A stretch of DNA of 5,137 nt from Clostridiaceae bacterium (GTDB lineage: Bacteria; Bacillota; Clostridia; Saccharofermentanales; DTU023): NCBI GenBank assembly GCA_012800135.1, contig JAAZJV010000041.1, forward strand, positions 1-5,137. The letters run 5' to 3'. The translations under genes and the position numbers were made by a program. This document shows, piece by piece, positions 1 through 4,672 of the stretch. Position 1 is the stretch's first letter. Each line of letters opens with the position of its first letter. Below the pieces are notes generated by a model, which worked only from the letters and a program-made list of their open reading frames with translations, was not told where the DNA came from and ran no database searches.

Positions 1-56
1 CGATATTATTGAATTGTTATGCTATTAATCCAAGAATATTGAAGAAAGAGGCTTGA

Positions 57-278
57 ATGACAGGAATATTGATATCCAAATTTCTAAGAGAGAACGGAAT
101 CAAACAACGATGGCTTGCCGAACAGCTTGGAATTTCTGAAACGCGTATGTCTCTGATGCTAACCAGCAAAGCGCTAATTGACGCTGAATTCCTTTTCAAA
201 ATCTGTGATGTGCTTGGAGTTAGTAGCGAAACGTTCAGGAATGAGACCGGCGAGGCGAAGGGGGGCTATTTAGATTGA
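57..278 (+). CDS. Small Cro/CI-family (XRE) helix-turn-helix protein
   Basis: A 73-residue protein that is almost entirely one HTH_3/XRE DNA-binding domain. Residues 17-38 (Q-R-W-L-A-E-Q-L-G-I-S then E-T-R-M-S-L-M-L) match the helix-turn-helix core: alanine in the first helix, L-G-I-S turn, then the recognition helix. Residues 40-56 (A-E-F-L-F-K-I-C-D-V-L-G-V) are the usual C-terminal helix of the fold. The ATG is preceded by AAAGAGG at a spacing of about 5 bases, so the start is well supported. There is no dimerisation or sensor domain, so it resembles phage Cro or an antitoxin-like repressor. Its target is unknown. Its end overlaps by 13 bp the end of the convergent gene at 266-943, leaving no room for a terminator between them. 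A TGCTATTAAT extended -10-like sequence at 20-29 could be its promoter. The fold is clear; the biological role (element repressor, antitoxin or other) is inference. Confidence 0.85.
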   Translation: MTGILISKFLRENGIKQRWLAEQLGISETRMSLMLTSKALIDAEFLFKICDVLGVSSETFRNETGEAKGGYLD

Positions 279-943
279 TCTTGTGTCAGTTCTTGCCAGA
301 GGGCAATTGCTGCCATTAGGAGAGTTAGCAGGAAAGCTGTATGCCGCTCATTTTCAGGGACAAGGTTGGTAAGTGCATACCCGATGCGATTGATAAGAAA
401 GAGAATTGCAAATCTTTTAAGAATTGGTTTTGCACGTGATAGGTGGTTTTGAACATGGTCTTTGGAAAATCTATAAGTGAACTTTCTTTCTTTGAGGCAG
501 TACTTCTTCAAGCTGCGGCACTTGCTTTCTTTATGGTGGTCATCGATCTGACTAAGTGCCTCATCAAGAGGGTCAAGAACTTCTTTGCTAGATGGAGGGA
601 CAGAAGATGAGATTGTATTTCCAAGCTCAATTAGGCGAAGAGGATTCAGCTGTTTTATTGAATTCAATACGTCCTGCCGAACGGCTTCCATGGCAGAAGA
701 ATATTGGGCAAATTCGGAAACAACGCTTTGGACCAGACCTTGCGTCTGAGCAAAATGATCCTTTACGTCCTGAATGGCAAGCTCTTGCTGTCGCACCATC
801 TCGCGCAAAGGTTCCAAAGCAACGCTTTGTACCTGAATGTACGCCTCCATCATTTCTCTCTGCTTTATGTAAGGTGCCATTGCATCTTGGATTGCCTGAA
901 GGGCTGGAGAATATGGCGGTTGAGGGAACATCAGTTTGTTCAT
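266..943 (-). CDS. Hypothetical helical protein with C-terminal membrane hairpin
   Basis: A 225-residue protein I do not recognise. The ATG at 943 was chosen because AAAGGAGGT lies 8 bases upstream; the frame is open to 988 but upstream codons lack a site. Residues 1-14 are proline- and hydrophobic-rich (MNKLMFPQPPYSP). Residues 15-100 are rich in Q, E, A and L and look helical, possibly a coiled coil. Residues 112-125 form a serine/proline linker. Residues 141-177 are strongly basic (K/R/H). Then come two hydrophobic stretches, about 178-194 and 202-217, separated by a polar turn (N-L-V-P-E-N-E-R). This suggests a cytoplasmic helical body anchored by a C-terminal membrane hairpin, with the basic stretch facing the cytoplasm. 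The gene is convergent with the HTH gene at 57-278. Proteins of this plan occur as cargo of integrated elements; a role in defence or membrane activity is only speculation. The coding call is supported by length and ribosome binding site. Confidence 0.75.
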   Translation of the reverse strand: MNKLMFPQPPYSPALQAIQDAMAPYIKQREMMEAYIQVQSVALEPLREMVRQQELAIQDVKDHFAQTQGLVQSVVSEFAQYSSAMEAVRQDVLNSIKQLNPLRLIELGNTISSSVPPSSKEVLDPLDEALSQIDDHHKESKCRSLKKYCLKERKFTYRFSKDHVQNHLSRAKPILKRFAILFLINRIGYALTNLVPENERHTAFLLTLLMAAIALWQELTQDQSK

Positions 944-996
944 TATGTCTAACCTCCTTTCTTTCGAGATAGGAAAAGAATAGCACAAGCAAGTGA

Positions 997-1218
997 TTGA
1001 AAAAGAAAAGAACGATGAAGCCAGTAACTAGGTTTACACGATTTGAGATCAAAGGTATTGCGGAAGCTACTCAAAAAGTAAACGAGCTTCACGGCTTACT
1101 TCTTGAGTGTAAAAGGCTTATCAGTGAAATTGCCGAGGTAGAGCTTGAGTTGACGTTTATGTCGGGCGATGAACAGGAGGATGGTTCAAAAGATATTCCG
1201 AATGAATCCTGGCAATGA
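997..1218 (+). CDS. Small charged helical hypothetical protein
   Basis: A 73-residue reading frame if the TTG at 997 is used, or 67 residues from the ATG at 1015. Neither start has a strong ribosome binding site; only A/G-rich sequence precedes both, so the start is uncertain. The product is basic at the N-terminus (M-K-K-K-R-T-M-K-P), then predicted helical in the middle (about residues 20-50, alternating L/I/V with E/K, as in a short coiled coil), and ends in an acidic polar tail (G-D-E-Q-E-D-G-S-K-D). No family is recognised. It is divergent from the 266-943 gene, and its last 62 bp overlap the 3' end of the convergent DUF4145 gene. Such an overlap is tolerated between small element genes but lowers confidence. 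It could be a small accessory or regulatory protein, or a non-coding frame. Confidence 0.5.
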   Translation: MKKKRTMKPVTRFTRFEIKGIAEATQKVNELHGLLLECKRLISEIAEVELELTFMSGDEQEDGSKDIPNESWQ

Positions 1219-1810
1219 AAATGTCTAGGTAAGTTTTGAGAATATTTAGATCGTAGTGATCATATTTACGTTCGTAGTGAGTGAAATCGTTACCGAGTAT
1301 CCGAACAACATCAGCAGCATTTTTTAAACGTTCATCAGGGAGGTACAACTCAATGGCATCAGCAAGACTTTTCTTTACCACATCACTTGACGGTATTTTT
1401 AGTTCTTCGATAGCGAAATCTTTAACTAAGACTTCAAGCGCATTTCGATACCCGCTACCCGCAAGTTCAAGAAACCCGTCGGATTCAGCCGAAGCTGACG
1501 CCTTGTATAAATCCGCGAAACGGGGAGAAAGAGTTTCTATCGCTTCTATGACATGAACGCCAGTTGATTTGGGGTAGACGTTTACAAACGTATATTCATT
1601 TTCTTCAAGCAAATATGTAAGAAAGGAGTATTTACTACAACAGTATGAATAAGCAGCAACTACAAAGAATCTACGTTCACCGTCGCTGACATCGCCGTGT
1701 TGCAACAGTCTCAATCCAGTAGGTAAACCGCAATGGGGACAATGCAAGGGAGCATCTACAGATTTTTCGATATTAGTACCAAAAGCGTAATTTCTCTTAA
1801 TTAGTTCCAT
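1157..1810 (-). CDS. DUF4145 domain-containing protein
   Basis: A 217-residue protein with two parts. The N-terminal part has C24-P-H-C27-G, the first half of a zinc knuckle. The second half would normally supply another C-x-x-C pair, but here the matching place reads Y-C-C-S-K-Y (residues 55-60), so one ligand seems replaced by tyrosine. From about residue 100 to 205 the sequence has the DUF4145 pattern: G-F-L-E-L-A-G-S-G-Y-R-N-A-L-E (111-125), then E-R-L-K (159-162), then V-R-I-L-G-N-D-F-T-H-Y (168-178) followed by D and L-K helices. DUF4145 is an uncharacterised helical domain, found alone in prophages and integrated elements and attached to some restriction-type proteins. The ATG at 1810 was chosen because AGGAGGT lies 7 bases upstream; the GTG at 1819 sits inside that ribosome binding site. 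It is transcribed divergently from the small-gene operon at 1863, only 52 bp away. Family assignment is confident; function is unknown, and a defence role is conjecture. Confidence 0.85.
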   Translation of the reverse strand: MELIKRNYAFGTNIEKSVDAPLHCPHCGLPTGLRLLQHGDVSDGERRFFVVAAYSYCCSKYSFLTYLLEENEYTFVNVYPKSTGVHVIEAIETLSPRFADLYKASASAESDGFLELAGSGYRNALEVLVKDFAIEELKIPSSDVVKKSLADAIELYLPDERLKNAADVVRILGNDFTHYERKYDHYDLNILKTYLDIFIARIHSEYLLNHPPVHRPT

Positions 1811-1862
1811 AACCGGCACCTCCTGCTAAAAACATCGTAACACACAGAAAGGAAAGAACAGA

Positions 1863-2189
1863 ATGAAACAGCCAACAGTCAATTATGAAGAACTGCTCGA
1901 GTGGATGCGGCTTCACAAGATCCACCGCAAGGATCTTGCTGCCACAGCCGGACGAGTTCTTGGGGTCAAGGTTAGTCCAAATCGAGTAGGCTGTTACATC
2001 AAGGAAGGTAGGCCTATGCCGGGTGAGTACATCATGGCATGGCAGAAAGCCTACAAGTGGACAGATCAAGAGACGATGTTTTTCTGTCTTGGCGGCGACA
2101 TTCCAAGGCCTGAAAAAGAGAGACCGCAACACACGATCATGTTCAGTCTGGATGACCTGATTGAACTAGCAGAAAGGAGAAAAAAATGA
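1863..2189 (+). CDS. Putative HTH (XRE-like) protein, first gene of a small operon
   Basis: A 108-residue protein. Residues 8-66 resemble an atypical Cro/CI HTH. Helix 1 is Y-E-E-L-L-E-W-M-R-L-H-K-I. Then comes H-R-K-D-L-A-A-T-A-G (21-30), a longer than usual turn (R-V-L-G-V-K-V-S-P), a recognition-like helix N-R-V-G-C-Y-I-K-E-G (40-49), and a closing helix (E-Y-I-M-A-W-Q-K-A-Y-K-W). The tail includes M-F-F-C-L-G and ends in an acidic/basic helix (S-L-D-D-L-I-E-L-A-E-R-R-K-K). AAAGGAAA lies 9-10 bases before the ATG. Its stop overlaps the ATG of the next gene as ATGA, so translation of the two is probably coupled. The promoter must lie in the 52-bp gap or inside the start of the divergent DUF4145 gene; I could not assign it. 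It may regulate its own operon. The HTH assignment is moderate, because the insertion in the turn departs from the canonical spacing. Confidence 0.75.
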   Translation: MKQPTVNYEELLEWMRLHKIHRKDLAATAGRVLGVKVSPNRVGCYIKEGRPMPGEYIMAWQKAYKWTDQETMFFCLGGDIPRPEKERPQHTIMFSLDDLIELAERRKK

Positions 2190-2359
2190 TTAACCTTGCA
2201 CCTTACAAAAATGATCCCGTTCTGAAAGCACAACTAAGAGACATGGGAAGAATCATTGTCGCGTCAATCAGAAAGATGAAAGAAAGCGAGGACTACGAAG
2301 AGAAAAAAAGAGCATGGAAGGAACGAATTAACTATGAAGAAAGATTTGGAAAGGAATGA
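2186..2359 (+). CDS. Small basic/charged hypothetical protein, second operon gene
   Basis: A 57-residue protein beginning M-I-N-L-A-P-Y-K-N-D and ending E-E-R-F-G-K-E. Its ATG overlaps the stop of the preceding gene (ATGA at 2186-2189), and AGAAAGGAGA lies just upstream at 2171-2180, a good ribosome binding site. Its own stop overlaps the next ATG in the same way. A short hydrophobic helix (M-G-R-I-I-V-A-S-I, about residues 20-28) is followed by a highly charged helix rich in K and E (29-57). No family is recognised. It is too small for an enzyme and could be a partner or regulator acting with the upstream HTH protein; that is inference from the tight coupling. Coding is supported by operon geometry and ribosome binding site rather than by homology. 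Confidence 0.65.
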   Translation: MINLAPYKNDPVLKAQLRDMGRIIVASIRKMKESEDYEEKKRAWKERINYEERFGKE

Positions 2360-2541
2360 AGACTAAAACAAAAAAGAGCGGCACCGTCCACCACGACAAG
2401 ACCGCTCTCGAACAAAGCGATGACCATATGTCATCCGTCGTTTCAATTATATCTGCAATCGTATCGTTGTTGATGAACATCGGTGGTCTTCCGGAAGTTC
2501 CGGATTACGAAGAGTATTTTTTTCTCATGCACCTCCTTTAA
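2356..2541 (+). CDS. Doubtful small peptide with hydrophobic core, third operon frame
   Basis: A 61-residue frame starting at an ATGA overlap with the previous gene and ending just before the terminator at 2545. GGAAAGGA abuts the ATG with little spacing, so initiation would depend on coupling. Residues 1-24 (lysine- and histidine-rich, then acidic) are encoded by DNA that also forms the minus-strand terminator at 2370-2408, so they may not be under protein selection. From an internal ATG at 2428 a 37-residue peptide would start M-S-S-V-V-S-I-I-S-A-I-V-S-L-L, a membrane-helix-like stretch, followed by an acidic P-E-V-P-D-Y-E-E-Y and then F-F-L-M-H-L-L. That start has no good ribosome binding site. 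It could be a small membrane peptide, a toxin of a type I system, or simply the untranslated end of the operon. The acidic tail is unlike the basic tails common in such toxins. Confidence 0.4.
   Translation: MKTKTKKSGTVHHDKTALEQSDDHMSSVVSIISAIVSLLMNIGGLPEVPDYEEYFFLMHLL
2370..2439 (-). ncRNA. Candidate antisense small RNA (about 70 nt)
   Basis: On the minus strand a perfect TATAAT box lies at 2446-2451. About seven bases downstream (near 2439) a transcript could start. It would contain a 6-bp hairpin (GATGAC/GTCATC, 2419-2435), then a 7-bp stem with a 20-base loop (2375-2381 with 2402-2408), ending in a run of six U. That last element is a factor-independent terminator reading leftward only; in the plus direction no T run follows. 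The RNA would be fully complementary to the leader and first codons of the 2356-2541 frame, including the internal ATG at 2428. This resembles the antitoxin RNA of type I toxin-antitoxin loci. The weakness is that no good -35 box sits 17 bases upstream of the TATAAT. The terminator shape is visible in sequence; the promoter and antitoxin role are inference. Confidence 0.35.
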
Positions 2542-2544
2542 GAT

Positions 2545-2572
2545 GCCCCCGGCTTCGGTCGGGGGCTTTTTT
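2545..2572 (+). terminator. Factor-independent terminator of the 1863-2541 operon
   Basis: A nine-pair stem (GCCCCCGGC with GTCGGGGGC, one G-T pair) closed by a TTCG tetraloop is followed at once by six T and ATTT. It begins 4 bases after the stop of the third frame and reads rightward; on the minus strand no T run follows. It ends the accessory operon before the tRNA gene. Confidence 0.92.
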
Positions 2573-2628
2573 ATTTGTGAAAAATTGAGGGCAAATCTAT
2601 TCAAAAAGTGCTTTATATTTAGAAAGTA

Positions 2629-2660
2629 AAAACCCTGTAGCTCTAGAACCGCAGGGTTTT
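2629..2660 (-). terminator. Terminator of the tRNA-Arg transcript
   Basis: On the minus strand AAAACCCTG pairs with CAGGGTTTT around a 14-base loop, followed by a further T and then ACTTTC. It starts 6 bases after the CCA end of the tRNA. The A run on the other side makes it partly bidirectional, so it may also catch rightward read-through from the accessory operon. Confidence 0.75.
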
Positions 2661-2666
2661 CATAAG

Positions 2667-2743
<77 letters not shown>

Positions 2744-2758
2744 TTTTGCAGCTTCACT

Positions 2759-2788
2759 ATACTACCGCCCGTTGTCGTCATTTGTCAA
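2759..2788 (-). promoter_or_regulatory. Sigma-70/SigA-type promoter of tRNA-Arg
   Basis: A perfect TTGACA (-35) at 2783-2788 and TAGTAT (-10) at 2759-2764 are separated by 18 bp. The predicted start is near 2752, about 9 bases before the mature tRNA 5' end. The consensus -35 and GC-rich spacer are common for stable-RNA promoters. Confidence 0.7.
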
Positions 2789-2832
2789 GCATGGGTGCAA
2801 AGTGAGGATAGGGGCAGAGTAAATCGTGCATC

Positions 2833-2912
2833 ATAGAGTATATTTTTGCGTTTGCAATCACTTTTATAAAAAATAGAGTATATTCTTGCGTTTGCGATCA
2901 CTTTTATAAAAA
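2833..2912. repeat. Two tandem copies of a 40-bp A/T-rich unit
   Basis: Units at 2833-2872 and 2873-2912 match at 38 of 40 positions, differing at 2845/2885 (T/C) and 2856/2896 (A/G). Each unit carries ATAGAGTATA, TTGCGTTTGC, ATCACTTTTATAAAAA. On the minus strand each contains TATACT, a good -10-like box, but without a clear -35. The repeat lies between the end of the lipoprotein gene and the tRNA promoter. It could be a tandem duplication by slippage or a pair of protein binding sites; nothing in the sequence decides between these. Confidence 0.95.
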
Positions 2913-2930
2913 ATGTACGGCAATATTGAT

Positions 2931-2944
2931 CATTACGTGTAATG
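2931..2944. promoter_or_regulatory. Short palindrome, possible operator
   Basis: CATTAC and GTAATG flank a 2-base centre, giving a perfect 6-bp inverted repeat in the gap after the lipoprotein gene. It is followed at 2949-2969 by a second inverted repeat (TCTCCT/AGGAGA). Neither is followed by a T run, so they are not convincing terminators. An operator role is only suggested by symmetry. Confidence 0.3.
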
Positions 2945-2996
2945 TGTATCTCCTAATAGAAAAAGGAGAAGAATGCAGATCGATACCAATTATAAA

Positions 2997-4325
2997 TTAG
3001 GGACGAAGCGCTTCGTGGAAGAACGACAGTTGAGAGATGAAACCGGCTTCGATTTGGATGGCAAGCGTTTGTCTCACATCAGTCTGCGCCGACGCAATGC
3101 GGTAGCCGTTTTCCTGAGCGAAAGGATAGCGTCTTAGAAGTTCGTCGACCGAACAGCCCGGCTTTAGACGTGATCCCGTGCGGAACACACTGTAGGAACA
3201 TTGTATGCGTTGGATAATACCGTCAAAACTCACAGAATGAGGGTCATACGACCCGACTGCTTCTACAGAGATACCTGGCCAAATTGCGCGGAAACTACTC
3301 TTGATGCCATTTTCATCTTCTATAGCCTCAAGCCGGATCGGAACGCCCAAAATTGGAAGCACATCTTCGTGTCGGATGTGTGGTGTGTCCTCGTTCAAGT
3401 CGAAAAGCAAAGTGTCGTTAAAGAAAATCATGGCATCTTGTTTAACGAGTTTGTTTTCGATCGTTTCTTCGGCATGGAACGCGCCATCGGCGGAGTAGAA
3501 ATTAACTCTTCGTGTATTCGGCATTCCTACGGATACGTGTGATAGGTGTTCTTCAATTACGGCATATCCGGGCATGAGAGTGCGTATCTGCAGGTTATCA
3601 GGACCGAGAATGACGTTGTGTCTATAAAATTCTAAAATGGCATCGGTCCGCTTCTCGATTGCCGCAAGATGCGCGGCAGATCGCAACGGCAAGTGTTGTT
3701 GTATCAGAGATAAAAGTGCAGGCGCAGATTGTTGATGGATGGCATCGATGTACAGCGCAATGTAATTGTACATGGCTCGAACATTATTTAGCCATGTTGC
3801 CGAAAAATACGGTATGCCGTTTTCATCTGCGGTAACGGCTATGACAAAACGCAGTGTCCTTCCATCCTCTGTTTTACAGTGGAGCCACCAGAAAGAGCAT
3901 TGCTCCGGTTTTGGTTCCAAGGCAATGCCTGTCCGACTCATCCTGCGGATCAACGATTCTTTTTCTTCATCCGTTGCCTTTGAAAAAGAGGTTATTTGGG
4001 CACGAAGACCTTTTTCAAGTTCTGTTATATATGTCAGAAAATCGGAATAGGATATTTCATTTCTTTGTGCCGCCGGGATGGATGCCCAAAGGGTGGGGCG
4101 ATCTTCGGGAAAATTCAGTACGAGCGTCAGCATGCGGATCCATTCATCTGTCCTAAGAAAATGCTTGTTTTCAGGTGACACGATTCTTGAATGCGTTGTT
4201 TTTGTCTGGCTTTCTGTTTTCTCTGTGCCTGCAGGGTAACATCCTGTTATGAAAAACAGAAGCATAAACGACAACACGATTGCAATGAATCGCAGAACAC
4301 GATCTCGATGGCTAAAGCGTATCAC
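2997..4325 (-). CDS. Predicted lipoprotein of unknown function
   Basis: A 442-residue protein from a GTG at 4325. That start is chosen because GGAG lies 6 bases upstream and because it yields a classic lipoprotein signal: I-R-F-S-H-R-D-R, then a hydrophobic core, then F-F-I-T-G-C with the lipidated cysteine at residue 29. The frame is open up to an ATG at 4499 (500 residues), but that would put 86 residues before the cysteine and its extra segment looks non-coding. The exported part starts with a polar, T/K/E-rich linker. It then has a mostly helical region (W-I-R-M-L-T-L-V-L-N-F-P onward), a mixed region, and a C-terminal region with G-S-R-L-K-P-G-C-S-V-D-E-L-L-R-R-Y, a short motif reminiscent of the G-x-S helix turns seen in small envelope lipoproteins. 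I recognise no family. It follows rlmB on the same strand and is probably anchored on the outer face of the cytoplasmic membrane (or in the outer membrane if the host is diderm). Confidence 0.82.
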   Translation of the reverse strand: MIRFSHRDRVLRFIAIVLSFMLLFFITGCYPAGTEKTESQTKTTHSRIVSPENKHFLRTDEWIRMLTLVLNFPEDRPTLWASIPAAQRNEISYSDFLTYITELEKGLRAQITSFSKATDEEKESLIRRMSRTGIALEPKPEQCSFWWLHCKTEDGRTLRFVIAVTADENGIPYFSATWLNNVRAMYNYIALYIDAIHQQSAPALLSLIQQHLPLRSAAHLAAIEKRTDAILEFYRHNVILGPDNLQIRTLMPGYAVIEEHLSHVSVGMPNTRRVNFYSADGAFHAEETIENKLVKQDAMIFFNDTLLFDLNEDTPHIRHEDVLPILGVPIRLEAIEDENGIKSSFRAIWPGISVEAVGSYDPHSVSFDGIIQRIQCSYSVFRTGSRLKPGCSVDELLRRYPFAQENGYRIASAQTDVRQTLAIQIEAGFISQLSFFHEALRP

Positions 4326-4511
4326 TCGTTTCTCCGGAATATATTGCGGTGGTGATTCTTTGGAGAGCATCTCACATCTCAGCTGTTGTCTTGCTTGCTC
4401 CTTGTGGCGCGTAATAAAGGAAAGGCATTGATTAGCCTTTCTAGTAAAACACGGACGCGCTGCGGTATTTGAAATTGAGGAGCTACGTTGAATAGACATG
4501 CCGGGTTCAAT

Positions 4512-4542
4512 CCTCTTTCGATTTTATTTTGCCCGAAAGAGG
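4512..4542. repeat. 9-bp inverted repeat overlapping the lipoprotein promoter
   Basis: CCTCTTTCG (4512-4520) and CGAAAGAGG (4534-4542) are perfect inverted copies around a 13-base A/T-rich centre. No T run follows on the minus strand, so it is not a normal terminator for rlmB, although it could work weakly. It covers the -10 box and start region of the candidate promoter, the usual place for a repressor operator. Confidence 0.55.
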
Positions 4543-4554
4543 GCGTGTTTTCAA
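4526..4554 (-). promoter_or_regulatory. Candidate promoter of the lipoprotein gene
   Basis: On the minus strand TTGAAA (4549-4554, 5 of 6 to consensus) is 17 bp from CAAAAT (4526-4531, 4 of 6). The start would be near 4519. The match is moderate and A/T-rich DNA gives chance hits. Confidence 0.4.
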
Positions 4555-4672
4555 GTTAATTGCATCGTATGTGTTATGGCAGCTGGCAAAACATTAGGCT
4601 TCCGAAACTTTCGAATTTCAACTGTTATCGTTCAGCTTTCAGGTGAAACGAGGATGGACGACATCATGCGCG

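Larger units (their letters stand above)
4326..4672. other. 347-bp gap between rlmB and the lipoprotein gene
   Basis: No convincing gene is seen. The frame of the lipoprotein stays open to 4499 on the minus strand, but the 58 extra codons lack a good ribosome binding site at either ATG (4499 or 4370). The gap holds the candidate promoter and inverted repeat listed separately, so the lipoprotein mRNA would have a leader of roughly 190 bases if that promoter is used. No clear terminator follows rlmB. Confidence 0.6.

Noticed and set aside
17..199. Minus-strand frame of 60 codons
   Set aside because: Antisense to the HTH gene at 57-278, which has a recognisable domain.
592..972. Plus-strand frame of 126 codons, with further frames at 704-952 (+) and 627-1052 (-)
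   Set aside because: They are shadows of the 266-943 gene, which has a strong ribosome binding site and better protein character.
1281..1556. Plus-strand frame of 91 codons
   Set aside because: Antisense to the DUF4145 gene, with no ribosome binding site and a serine-rich shadow composition.
1797..2132. Minus-strand frame of 111 codons opposite the HTH operon
   Set aside because: Antisense to the 1863-2189 gene, which has operon coupling and a ribosome binding site.
2381..2568. CRISPR-like or satellite repeat reading of the GC-rich hairpins
   Set aside because: The hairpins differ from each other and are not spaced repeats; they act as terminators on opposite strands.
3201..4178. Several plus-strand frames within the lipoprotein gene
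   Set aside because: Antisense shadows of a 442-codon gene with a clear signal peptide; none has a convincing start.
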